From positions 97,785 through 161,784 of the forward strand of contig MU385931.1 in NCBI GenBank assembly GCA_022497145.1: DNA of 64,000 nucleotides, read 5' to 3'. Source of the stretch: Rostrohypoxylon terebratum. Taxonomy: Eukaryota > Ascomycota > Sordariomycetes > Xylariales > Hypoxylaceae. Positions 1 to 10,635 of this stretch are shown piece after piece (position 1 is the stretch's first letter; each line of letters begins with the position of its first letter). A model generated the notes under the pieces. The model was not told where the DNA came from and did not search any database. It saw only the letters and a list, made by a program, of their open reading frames with translations. The position numbers and the translations under genes are program-made.

Positions 1-249
1 AGTACTTACAATACAGTCTAGCATTTTAGGGGTCATATTAGGGATGTAGTGGACTGTCAAATGAACGATAGTGACTACTCTGGATTTGTACCAACCCGCC
101 TGCTGTCAACTCCAGACGATGCCAATACACTTTCCCAAGCTCCGATACTTAGCCTAGGTGATCTAGTAGTATGCGGAAATGAAATAAACCGAATCAACCA
201 GAATTTTCATATCTCGAACTTTTTGCTCGCCGTACAAGAACGCAACAGG

Positions 250-1430
250 CTACTCATCCTCCTTGTTATGCAATCTTTCTACATCATCTTGTAACGGGGT
301 CATATCTGTGGACGAATCTTCAATATCAAATTTGCGATAGCCTTGCAGCCTGTGAGAAAATGAATTTCCTGATTCCGGCTCATATTGAGGGACTATTTTT
401 CTTGGGCGTTTGTAACAAACCGTCTCTAGAATCTTCGGCAGAGCAGGCGTGCAGGCAGCTATGATGACAAGATCCGTCTCAATGCTACAAGTTCGAGTCA
501 GCTAAGCGAGGCTGGAGTCGAGCCATGGTGGCACATGTTTGACATACTAGGTGGAGATAAAAAGGTGAAAGGGATCCCATGTTGCGTCTTTGGGATCGTT
601 GAGCGGCAATTGTGTTGTTTTGACTATCGCCGCAGCGGACGCGCTACATATGAAGATGGAAATCATCAATGAGAATCAACGGCTTGTGCAATAGATGGTG
701 TCTTACAGCAAGCTAGCGCCCATGACAGCTATGACGATAAACTTTTGCCGCCGTTTGATTTGGAGATTCCAGAGCAGATAGATAGGGAAAGAAGCCAACA
801 CCCCATCGACGAATGCCGACCAGGCTAGGCCACAACCCATTAGCATTATCAATGTAGGGTACACATCAGTATATACATACAACCGTGTACGTAGGACACA
901 GTAATGAGAGTGGAGGGATCCGAACAATGTGCGGGCGATGATGGGTGCCAAAGCGCGGTTACTGAACCGCACCGGGAGAGGAACAGAGTAAAAGCGGCAA
1001 TAGCGGTGACGAAGAGCACAACATTCATCGAGTGTAGAAACCAGAACCACGCACGGCTCTTTGCGTTTCCCATTATCGTACAGAGGAGAGTGACGAGGGA
1101 TAACTTCGGAAAGCAATAGGCGAGGATCCCAGGAGGTCGCTGAATAACACTGTAATACAATGCCCTGGTGATTTCATCATCAGTCAAGTAAATAATATGC
1201 CTTCCGAAACCGGAAGCTATGGCTACAGACAGGAAGGCCGAAGTAATGATATTAAGAAGGGCAGCGAGAACGACAACGCCATCGTCCCAGCTGATTGAAC
1301 GAGTAAGAAAACCTCGGCTATAAAGACGTAATCCGACAAATATAGTGGAAACTATCGTGCCAGTCCAAGCAATTGTATTTAAGGCCGGCCCAAGATCCTC
1401 ATCCGGGGGAATTGCGGCTGTGATGTTCAT
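250..1430 (-). CDS. PTH11/rhodopsin-like seven-TM membrane protein
   Basis: Four exons splice in phase: 1430-884, 824-707, 643-548 and 484-250, giving 331 residues. Exon 1 holds several membrane helices and the usual family pattern of an LRLYSR loop, then SWDD, then a long hydrophobic stretch. Exon 2 carries AWSAFVDGVLASFP and a WNLQIKRRQK loop. Exon 3 reads AIVKTTQL and WDPF, and exon 4 begins with a hydrophobic helix (DLVIIAACTPALP) followed by a polar cytoplasmic tail. This order matches the fungal rhodopsin-domain integral membrane family, which includes PTH11-type receptor candidates; members sit in the plasma membrane and ligands are mostly unknown. It is transcribed away from the O-methyltransferase across a 1.07-kb shared upstream region. 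The intron 1 donor (GTTGTA) is the least standard junction. Family assignment is firm; function is not. Confidence 0.85.
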
Positions 1431-2501
1431 GATAAATGTGCCTAGTTAGAGAGGTAGACGATGATAGAAGCGGTAAGGATTAAGGAACCCTGACGTTTGT
1501 GTCGCAATGTGAAATCACAGGCCTAGGAAATGACTGTGTTGTCGCGCAAAGAGCTCCAAACCTCCTTATGCCGTTGGATACGGAAAATGCTGAAGAAGAT
1601 TGCTTTGTATACACATCTAGAGCTATAGCCCAAGGATCCCCTCCTCCGAAAAGGAGCTGGAGCAATCTCGGCCCCTTGGGCCGACCACAACTCTATGGTT
1701 AGACCTCTAGGAGCTCACTATTCCTGTGGAAGGCCTCCGACAGGCTAGAGGGCTCGATCCGATAGCAGATATCAATGGTGCGGGGGCACACGGTTGTCAA
1801 GGCTTTCGGAGCCTCGGTGATGTATCGCCACAGCAAAGAAAGCAGGCTCAAAGGTTAAGTAGCAGTGGACAGGTTACATGCTTGAAAAACTAGCAAAACG
1901 CCGCCTCTATGCTTGCTCGAGAATTGAATCTTACCGCCCACCAAGGAACTGGAACTTGGGGTCATTGTATCGAGTCCGCGTAATCATTGTTTAGTTTGAG
2001 TCGATGGTTGGCTTATTCGTAACTATATCAGTACCTACTAGGTCGAGCTGTGCAACCACACGTATGTTGTACTCAGTATCTAGAAGGATTTCGTGAGATA
2101 TATCTCGCAACTTATAGCTATTTATGATAGATTGAGGGTGTTGAAGAATTATCAAGAGAGCAAGCTTGTAGTTTTACCGCCGTGGAGTAGCGAATAATGG
2201 GCACTCTCTGTTAAACGTGGTGTGGTCTACAAGGAAATAAGAGGTCTGGTGGTCCGCTCGTTTTAACTTATTAAGTTACTTATAGATAGGAACAATCATA
2301 AGGGCGTCTTTATTCGTTCCTTGCTATAAATGATCTATTCAACTTGGCTTCTTTCCATCGAATTCTCTCGTCTGTGCCCCTTTCTTGTGTCGTGAGGATC
2401 CTTATATGCCACTGCTACTCACTTGTGGCGTAAATATACTTACCGCTGTCATCATCCCTTCATCTGTGTTCTGTTCTGTTCTCTGTATCTTCTTATCAGA
2501 T
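1431..2501. promoter_or_regulatory. shared divergent upstream region
   Basis: This 1.07-kb stretch separates the starts of the rhodopsin-like gene (minus) and the O-methyltransferase (plus). I see no gene in it. A TATA-like CTATAAATG lies near 2324, about 175 bases before the methyltransferase ATG. Short reading frames here have no recognisable content. Confidence 0.45.
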
Positions 2502-3989
2502 ATGACTACAATTAATAATAATTCTGACGTAGAACACGTCGCCCGTGTCTTGAAGCAAGTGGCAGAATATGGTGACAAATTCACGAACGGCGACCCAGCC
2601 GCGCGTCTCAAGCTACTTGCAAGCGCGAGGGAGCTCGTTCTCGCAGCAGAGACGCCTGTTGAATCTCTTCAGTGGAATATATGGGCACTTGTGAGTATCA
2701 TGCCGTTGATTCTATCATCGCATTTACCCATGGAAAATTTACTGATATAATTTGGTCTTCCCAGCCAACTAGATGGGTAGCTTCTCGTATTGCACTCGAT
2801 TTGAAGATCTTCGAGACTGCCGTCGAAAATGGGGGCTGTCCCAAGTCCGACGAAGATCTAGCTGCCGCAACGGGGGCTTCTCCTATTCTCGTAAAGCGTA
2901 TCAGCCGTATTTGTGTGTCTATGGGCATGCTAAGCGAACATGGCCCCGGCTTGTACGTGCCGAATAGCTTGACAAAGCTCCTGGCCATCAAAGAATACGC
3001 CGCCGGAATCATCTTTAGGTATATTTGAGCACTATCCATACCATGTGCCCTGGCCATCGTAATAACCTGATCTTAGTTTCGATGTCTCCCAACTATCCTT
3101 CACCAAAATGCCAGAATATCTCAGGGGAACCAATTTTCAAGACCCCAATAATTCTCTGGACGGGCCGTTCCAGTACGCATATGGTGACTCTTCATCCACG
3201 TTTTCCTGGCTGAAAGATCACCCGGATTTATTGGAAGCGTTCCACGACTACATTTACACAATTCGCACGCATAGGCCTACTTGGACGGACATGTATCCCG
3301 TGCATTCCCATCTCATAAAAGGTTTGAAACCTGACGGCGACGCTTCAGCCCTAATTGACATTGGGGGTGGCCCAGGACAAGGCCTGGAAAAGTTTCGGCA
3401 GGCCATCCCACAATATACAGGGCGCCTCGTCTTACAAGAGCGGGTCGAGGTGGTGACTGTCGCGAAGGAAAGGGGCGTCGATGCCGACGGCCGTATTGAG
3501 TTGCAAGTTCACGATTTCTTCAGCCCTCAGCCTATCAAGGGTGCCCGCGCATATTTCATGCGCAGCATCATGCACGACTGGCCAGACCACAAGTGCCAGG
3601 AAATCCTTTCCCAGTTGAAGGATGCCATGGAGCCCGGATACTCCAAGATTCTTATTAGCGATCCCGTATGTACCTACTTTAATTCCCCTTTCCTTTATCG
3701 GCTACCTTTTCGCTTGGTTGCTTCCTTCATATAGGAGATTCTGAAATTGTAGCAAACCCAAAAGTGTACCTACTAAAAGTTTCAATATTAGGTTGTTTCT
3801 GATCAGCAGCCTGCTTGGCAACATATATCACTTGATCTCTACATGATGGCCCATCTATCATCCCGTGAGCGAACGGAGCGTGAATGGCATGTGCTCATGG
3901 AAGGCTGCGGTTTGGAAATTGTTGGGATTTACAGCAAAGGAGAAGGTAATGAAAGTCTAATCGAGGTTATCCGCCCTGTATCAGACTAG
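2502..3989 (+). CDS. SAM-dependent O-methyltransferase, fungal secondary-metabolism type
   Basis: Exons 2502-2690, 2765-3018, 3077-3665 and 3792-3989 join in phase into 409 residues, a normal length for plant/fungal class O-methyltransferases. Residues 60-145 form the winged-helix dimerisation region (PTRWVASRIALDLKIFE, then an LVKRISR helix). The SAM-binding glycine motif DIGGGPG is at 242-248, and the catalytic-base motif MHDWPDH places the general-base histidine near residue 314. The C-terminal WQHISLDLYMM segment contributes to the substrate pocket in this family. The enzyme transfers a methyl group from S-adenosylmethionine to a hydroxyl, often of a polyketide or phenolic; the substrate cannot be told from sequence. 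The ATG at 2502 was preferred to upstream in-frame sequence because the family starts just before such an acidic/helical segment. No polyketide synthase or NRPS is nearby, so a metabolite cluster is not supported. Confidence 0.9.
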
Positions 3990-6080
3990 AGTATAATGCG
4001 CGAGATCAAGAATTTCAGATGTGATAGCTTCATCGACCCGCACGCGAGCAAGCTGATGTTGAAAAACAAATAGGGCATCTAGGTATCTTTTCTTTCCGCA
4101 AATCAATCGTTGTCTTACGACACAATACACACGTGGTCAAGTAGGACTACTGTCGTTTCAAAGAGGCCTTGCTTGGTGGTTCAAAAATTTGAGTAGGGGT
4201 CTTTTAATAACTTGGGATAAGGAGGTATTAATGAGGCGATATCAAAGCCGTGGACTGACATTGATCAGATATTGACATCCCAGCGATTAATCCTCTGGTA
4301 GTCCATTCAATATTGAGTACCTAGTAGGTAATAGTTGACTTAATTCCATACTACCCAGTACTCGACTAGAGGTAGACACGTACCTAATATATTCATCCAT
4401 TCTTCTAGCGTTCAAATCCCAAGCCTTCAGCCATTTCCAACACGTGTGTCTTATTATCATATACAATTCCACCTCAACGATATTATGGACTTCTCACAAC
4501 AAATACCTACCTACCTAGTAGGTACCTAAGTCCCCAGTCTATACGCGGAATGTCTTGGTAGGTATGGACTAAAATAACACATAATTGAGTTATCCAATGG
4601 GCATAAATGGTCTTCATGCTAGGGGTGATGCCAACTAGTGGGAGATATTTGATATATGAGCGTATTTCTACACTGCCTACCTACTCAAGTCTCAAGTAAC
4701 TAGTGCACTTTACATGTAGCTATTGTCAGCTTAGCCGAATCCTTTATAAGTACCTACCTAGGCTGTGCAAAGGATCAATCTCTAACCTAAACCGAGTGGA
4801 CTATTGATATTGTCTATCTTGTCGTATCATCATGCCTGTATCGAAAAGACTTTTGTTTCTAGGATTTGTTCTCATCGTAGTCGCTTATCTGAGGGTATAT
4901 CAACGATCCAAGTAGGCTAAACATGCATGGACAGAACCTCGGAAGTTCCTGGCCCCCCTTTCTAGGTACTCAGGTATAAATTACGAATGTGCATTTATTA
5001 CGATCAACTAAGATATAATGTATTCTCTTCTTGAATTAAGCATAATACCTCTTGAGTACATTTGAAAATACCTAAGAAATATTTTGGCTAGCCCTAGATT
5101 CTAACCCATGGGCGCTAGGTGAAAAAGGTGAGTGGGTTTCTGTAGCATGAAACGTGCGAGACTAGACCCATAGGGCCGAAGCGAGTGGCGTCATCATACT
5201 TCACGATACGAATAAAACGGGATTTTTGAAAAGCATCGTTTTCCACCGTTTTGGGGGATCTCCCCCTCCCCCCTCCCCCCTCCCAGCCGCAACATCCGCA
5301 AACCCACTTTCCATGGACCCTACGTCGTGAACCGAACCACACCAATCCCTTCACAGGGCTCATGCACAACATTCGGTTGTACTCGAATTTCCAGCCCCAA
5401 CGTGCGACCTAGCGTCACCTGCTTTCCTCGACCTGCGGGAGCCGCGTCTTCCTAGCTAAATTGAAATTGCAGGGCAGAAGTTCTGGGATCATAGATTTCG
5501 ATAATGCTTGCGAACCTCCGAGATCATCCGATTCTGTATTCGGATCAACTCTGGAAACTAGGTTACTGGAAGCCTAGGAGGTCGGCTTGAAGATGTGTGC
5601 ATGGCGAAGCTTGTTTGATACCTAATACTATGCCGGCGCGCAATAGACTTTGATCCCCCTGATCCATCTTGACGCCGGAAGGTTAACAAACACCTTAATT
5701 GAACAATATTATGAACAGCGCATCATGATTGAGGAGCCATATCAGTATGACGATGCAGCCACGATATGAGTTGCGGTCTTGACCAGTCAATAAGGTCTAA
5801 CCATCCCATATCTCGAACTGAGACTCGCGGGCGAGACATCACGGATTCTTCTGAACCAATGTTTCAGCAAGTATATAGCGTGTGTGCTGAGTCTAGACTT
5901 CAGTCTAGTGACCAAGTCGCCTATGATCATTGTACCCGTACCTACCTAGTACCTACCAAGCCACTGAAAGAGCAAGAAGCAAAGCCGTAGCCGCCAAGCA
6001 ATCACATGTTTCCCGTATCCCTCTCCTGCATCGTCATCCAATTGATCCTCACGCAGAAGGCAGAAGGCATTTCGGCCGCC
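3990..6080. other. gene-poor interval with TACC/TAGG motifs and a C-rich run
   Basis: About 2.1 kb with no convincing gene. It is rich in short TACCTA, TAGGTA and CCTAGG words (for example 4500-4530 and 4750-4765), which recur in other intergenic stretches of the window. A pyrimidine run of four C-tracts separated by single T bases lies at 5262-5284. A 27-codon frame at 4832 is listed separately. Confidence 0.5.
4832..4915 (+). CDS. possible 27-residue membrane peptide
   Basis: A short frame starting MPVSKRLLFLGFVLIVVAYL encodes a basic start followed by one hydrophobic helix, like a signal anchor. A TATA-like CTTTATAAG lies about 90 bases upstream. It could be a genuine micropeptide, the first exon of a lost gene (a GTATAT donor-like site follows the helix), or chance. 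I found no convincing second exon. Confidence is low. Confidence 0.2.
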   Translation: MPVSKRLLFLGFVLIVVAYLRVYQRSK

Positions 6081-6527
6081 ATGCCCGCCGAAACCACGAT
6101 CTCGACCCCTCTCCCAGGCGGCGTGGACCCTCGCGCCGTCGTCGCGCTCCTGCACAACCACGAGCTGTACATCCGCACGACGTGCCCGCAGCTCGTCTCC
6201 TTCGCGCAGGTCTCGGGGCGCAGTCCCGCAACCCTCGGCGAGCCGGTGCTGTTCCAAATCGTGGACCGCCGGCCCACGGGGCAGACGACGTACAAGCTGA
6301 CGCTGACGAACCACGCGGAGGGCCTCGACTCGCTCGTCGACGGCAAGGCGCCGACGGGCACTGTGGCGGTACGCACGCGGTGGCGCGTGCGCGGCGAGCC
6401 CGGCACTCTCGAGGAGGAGATCGAGATCGATAGCAACATGCTCACGAAGAAGATGGTAAAAGGCAACATCGAGAAGGGCCACCCGGAGCACCACCGCACG
6501 TTTTTGGCGGAGGCGGCCAGGGCCTAA
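6081..6527 (+). CDS. DUF7053-like hypothetical protein
   Basis: A 148-residue intronless protein. It opens with TTISTPLPGGVDPRAVVALLHNHE, an arrangement I associate with the fungal DUF7053 family, whose members begin with a T-x-LP-x-G segment followed by a helix ending in LHNH. The rest alternates short beta-strand-like segments (VLFQIVDR, TYKLTLTNHAEG, VRTRWRVRG) and ends in a helix with KKMVKGNIEKGH. This suggests a small START/SRPBCC-like fold, which is inference. The frame stays open upstream to 6006, but the ATG at 6081 fits the family start. Codons are strongly G/C-ending compared with flanking DNA, typical of a well-expressed gene. It is convergent with the aldo/keto reductase. No enzymatic function is known to me. 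Confidence 0.65.
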   Translation: MPAETTISTPLPGGVDPRAVVALLHNHELYIRTTCPQLVSFAQVSGRSPATLGEPVLFQIVDRRPTGQTTYKLTLTNHAEGLDSLVDGKAPTGTVAVRTRWRVRGEPGTLEEEIEIDSNMLTKKMVKGNIEKGHPEHHRTFLAEAARA

Positions 6528-7049
6528 AAAAATGCTCACGATTATGGGGCCCAGGGACGGGAACGACGGAAAGTGGGTTTCATCTAGGCATGCTGGATAC
6601 ACACATGGGAGTGAATTTTTGAGGGTTAAGGCGCACGTGGGTAAACGGGTCTCGGGTCTGAATCTTTCTTTTTTAAATGAGGGTACGTAGATAAATGTCA
6701 CGATCTTCTCAGGGATGGGAAAAATAGAACGATGAGTAAATCTATTCGTTAACGCGCGCTTCGTCATAGACCCTTCTTATCGGGGAATTAAAAAAAAAAC
6801 AACCCCACGCGTTCCCGCCATCTACTTTACTTAACAGCCCTAGAGGGTCTCCTTTTTTTCAATTCGCCAACGCCAAAAATAAACCCATAACTCGTGGATA
6901 TCTAGGCATCATGCTATCGTGCCACAGGCACGCAGCCTCTTCATAGAGGTTAACGGGTAAATTTACTCGCTCGCTCAACCATGCCATTTTATGGCGCCGT
7001 GACGTCGTATTGAGCAGGTAACTCGGCTGCTCAACCTTGCTTTGAGCGT
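6528..7049. other. convergent 3' intergenic region
   Basis: This stretch of 522 bases lies between the 3' ends of the DUF7053-like gene and the aldo/keto reductase. I see no gene, only A/T-rich runs that could serve both 3' untranslated regions. Confidence 0.4.
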
Positions 7050-8039
7050 TTATACGGAAACGCCGCCAATCTTAGCCTCCTCAGGCCAGACGTCGTATCC
7101 GAAAGTATCCTTCATGTTAACGAAGCGAGTGTGCCTTCCTTTGGCAACCGAGTTAACAGCTTCGAAATCAGCGTCCGAAATCTCTGGGACGTCAAAGTTG
7201 CTCTCGATGCGTGACGGCGTCGAGCTCTTAGGTAGTACTACGTATCCTCGGCGTACTCCCCAAGCTAACAAGATCTGTGCAAGTGTGCGACCGCTGCGGT
7301 CGGCGACCTCGTTCAGTGTCTTGTTTGTGCGAACCTTCTCGCCTGTGTTAGGCACTTGGTCTTGGGAACCAAGAGGTGAGTACGCGGCAGGTAGTATGTC
7401 GTTCTGGAAACAGAAGTCTACCAGTTCCTGGTTGGGTAAGAATGGGTGGATCTCGATCTGGTTGACTGCGGGCTTAACCTTGGCATAGCCCAGTAGCTGC
7501 TTGAGACCAACAACGGTCCAGTTGGATGTGCCGATGGCACGAGCCTTTTTAGATTCGTAAAGTTCCTCAACCGCACGCCATGTCGGTTCTAGGTTCTCAG
7601 TGAGGCCCTTCTTGATAATATACTTGCCATCAGGCCCAAGCTTGGGTAGATGGTTGGCATCGCTCTCGGCGGCAAAGGGCCAGTGGAGTAAGAACAGGTC
7701 GACGTAGTCAAGACCAAAGTTCTGGAGCGAGTTCTCTAAGGACCACTTTACATCTTCCGGCTCCATCAGGTGAGGCCACACCTTGGTGGTGATGAAGATA
7801 TCCTCACGCTTCACTGATGGGTTCTTCTCTAGAAAAGCACGGAGCCCCTCACCGACTTCGGCCTCGTTCTTGTAGAACCAGGCACAGTCTAAGTGTCTGT
7901 AACCAACCTCAAGAGCTTTGACGACAGCCTTGAAAGTCTCACCTTTGGCACCTTCATTGGCGAAGGTTCCAAATCCCAAGGCGGGGATCTTGACCCCGTT
8001 GTTCAAGGTGAAGGTCTGCTTGTTCGTTGGCGTTGACAT
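7050..8039 (-). CDS. NADP-dependent aldo/keto reductase
   Basis: A 329-residue intronless TIM-barrel reductase of the AKR superfamily, close to fungal glycerol/aldehyde reductases. The catalytic tetrad is complete: Asp51 and Tyr56 in HLDCAWFYKNE, Lys86 in ITTKVWPH and His119 in LFLLHWP. The C-terminal cofactor loop reads VVLPKSSTPSRIESNF, the phosphate-binding K-S-x-x-x-R-I element that favours NADPH. The start at 8039 (MSTPTNKQTF) was chosen because the TLNNGVKIPALGFGTF strand follows at once; the frame is open for 59 more codons upstream without family-like sequence, so that part is probably leader. It would reduce aldehydes or ketoses to alcohols in the cytosol. The exact substrate is unknown. 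Confidence 0.93.
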   Translation of the reverse strand: MSTPTNKQTFTLNNGVKIPALGFGTFANEGAKGETFKAVVKALEVGYRHLDCAWFYKNEAEVGEGLRAFLEKNPSVKREDIFITTKVWPHLMEPEDVKWSLENSLQNFGLDYVDLFLLHWPFAAESDANHLPKLGPDGKYIIKKGLTENLEPTWRAVEELYESKKARAIGTSNWTVVGLKQLLGYAKVKPAVNQIEIHPFLPNQELVDFCFQNDILPAAYSPLGSQDQVPNTGEKVRTNKTLNEVADRSGRTLAQILLAWGVRRGYVVLPKSSTPSRIESNFDVPEISDADFEAVNSVAKGRHTRFVNMKDTFGYDVWPEEAKIGGVSV

Positions 8040-10635
8040 GCTGGTGGTGGGTTGTACTAAGTGTGCTGTAGAGTGATAGGACTTGCGTGAAGTGATCAGA
8101 TCGTAAAGACCTCGGATCGTATGTCTTATTGCGTCAAGAGTAGAGATAAGAGAAGGCTGGTTAGCTTGTTGTTCTTGGTGGATGAAAGTCTCGGGTGGGT
8201 GTAGGAAAGCCCGCAAAACGGCCGGCTATAGATTGGAATTAGTAAGTTACGGGGTTCCTTTAAGGCATTGACAAGGCAAGCCATGAAGCTGCATCATTGC
8301 ATCATTCTCAACAAGATTATCTCCTGAGTCAGCAAAAGTGGGAAAGGTTTTTCCAGTGAACGAAGCTGGGCGAATCCACGAATCCGCGAACGGCGTGCGC
8401 CGCCTGCACCGTCGGTTTCACCATAACTGTTTTGCCATTGACAGGACCGATCAGCTATCGCGGCTCCAGTTGTTTGCAGCGACAGTTGGCCACTTTGCAG
8501 ACTTGTCAAAAGCTTGTCAGGATTGTCAAGCTTGTCAGCATAGCTATTACCCCCCCTTACCTTTGAATCACTAGTGACTTAGTGGTGTTGACACATGTGT
8601 ACGTACCACAATTTACCACCAGCTTTATCATATTCGTATCCATTATGACATGTGAAGTGGATACTGCAAAGTGACGAAGGTGGTAAAAAAAAAGGTGATA
8701 ACACGGACGGAAACGATAGAGAAATAACTGGGTTCTCATGCAGTGCCGAGAGCCAGTTTCTGCGGTCTCTGCAGTCTTCTGCAGTTTTTAGGTATGTTTC
8801 TATCCGTACAGCCGTACTGCCCGTTTACTCCTACCTATTCCGATATTCCAGGTAGTTTTTTACGGGTCGGTTTTGATCGGTGAGCTATCGCAGGCATTGA
8901 TAGAAGCGAAGATCCTAACCGTTAGGAGGGCGGGTCCTGGGCGGTCAAGGGTGCTGGCCCTACAGATGTCCTATGGGAGAAATTAGTTGGCGTCTGAGAC
9001 GTCACCTATCAAATGTCAAGGTCGTCACATAAGATCTGTGAGCGCATGTCACTAAGATCCAAAAGGGGAAAGAATACGAAGATGAATGCTAAGGGACTGC
9101 AGAATAGCTGCAGGTTAGTACGCATAAAGGGTCCAGTATATATCCATAGCTGATGCTTGATTTTGCTCGGGTGCAGAAATAGTAGATGGTTACAGGAAAA
9201 AAGAGATGAAGGACAAATTGACGAAAAAGAGTTGAAGAGTTGCAGAAATTGAGGCGACGCAATAGACGCTATGATAGCAGCTTGCAGGCGCTAGAAAAAC
9301 CCTGCAGCTGACTACCCCCCTGTTAGCTCCCTGGTAGTTCCTTGTTAAATCCCCATTCCAACCAACCATAACCCGCTCTTACCACTCTAGACACCCACAC
9401 TTACCTGCACATCCCGAGTCAAGCAACCACAAGCTGGAAACAACCAAAGCAAAATTAGGGAAACCGCAGGGAGCAAGCAGGGAGCGGATCTGTGGCGGGG
9501 CCACTAGGAATTGAAGCGGATCTAAAGCGGAGCACAGCGGACCCGAGATGATGTCAACAAAAGCATGACAGCGGGTACGGGTGCGTGGACCGAGTGGGTC
9601 TAAGGGTCCATCTGTTCTACCAGAATATCCATACAATACCCATACAATATCCATAAAAAACATCCAGAAAAATTAAAAATGTCCATAAAATTATCCACGA
9701 TAAATGCGCAGTAGATCCATTTAGATCCATTTCCGGAACGTTTTGCGGCTCCTTTTCGGACTGACAACTGGATCTAACTGGCTTTCGTTGGTTCGGCTGT
9801 TGACTTGTTTGCTGGACTTGCAGCTTGATACCAGAAATCAACCAAAAAGATATCCCCGTTGACGAATATAGTCCGGATCTCGAAGACCCTGATAGGTTCA
9901 GATAGTCCCAGATTAAATCCATCAAAACGCTCGGGATACTGTCTTGGATAGGTTGGAAACGTTTGGTCACTAGCCTATCCAACCGTTTCATCGACTTGCA
10001 AACCATGCAAGGGACCGTTCAGCGCCAGCCTCTATTACCGGGCTCCATCACCACGGCGGATTACGACCGATACCTAGCCTGATAGTAGACTGATCGGTAC
10101 ATCATGGATACTGGCACTGATAGTCCTATTATGAGACTTCATCCTTTGGTCCTTAGTGCTAGGTAGCACTCTGGGGCCTTCTGGGTCAACCTGGTCAATC
10201 TGATCAACCTTTGTGTCGGTTATGTACTTCCCAGCCGAGTTTATGAGGCAGAGTTACATTAGCCGTGCATGAAGAGCCAGAGTTTTACCATTTGTCGTCA
10301 TCGAAGTCTAATCTACAGCCCGGATACGGTGTAATACACAGTACAGTAAAGGTAAGTAAGTACTAGGTAGGCAGATAGGCAGATAGGCAGGTAGGCAGAC
10401 AAGGAGATGGGGAGATAGGCAGACGAAGAAGCTACCTGCGAGAGCTGATGAGTAGATATAACGCGACCCTCCCGTCATAGTTAACAGTTAGTCTCTTCTC
10501 AATCCCACATGTCAAACAATCTTCTCCTTCATCTCATCTCGATACCCATTTTCAAGCAACTTTGAAGCTTTTTTTGAAACCTGTACAACTTTCTTGAAGA
10601 ATATCCAACCACTACAACCATAAACTACTTTCAAG
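8040..10635. other. 2.6-kb intergenic region
   Basis: No gene is supported. An 11-bp AAGCTTGTCAG word is repeated near 8508-8540. A stretch at about 9400-10000 gives overlapping minus-strand frames with no recognisable domain and contains repeated GATCCATTT words, so it may be an old transposon remnant. A degenerate AGGCAGAT/AGGTAGGC tandem repeat spans roughly 10365-10420. Confidence 0.4.
10365..10420. repeat. degenerate 8-bp tandem repeat
   Basis: Repeated AGGCAGAT-like units run through this stretch about 220 bases before the HAD hydrolase start, then continue less regularly. It lies in the presumed promoter or 5' untranslated region. Confidence 0.6.

Noticed and set aside
5115..5372. Gly/Arg-rich 85-residue minus-strand ORF
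   Set aside because: It is created by the C-rich run and has no protein-like pattern.
2502..8039. Secondary-metabolite cluster around the O-methyltransferase
   Set aside because: No polyketide synthase, NRPS, terpene synthase, P450 or pathway transcription factor is present in the flanking 10 kb.
9379..10006. Overlapping minus-strand ORFs with hydrophobic ends
   Set aside because: Low-complexity, no start context, no domain and no splice structure; the hydrophobic part comes from CCATA/CAATA repeats.
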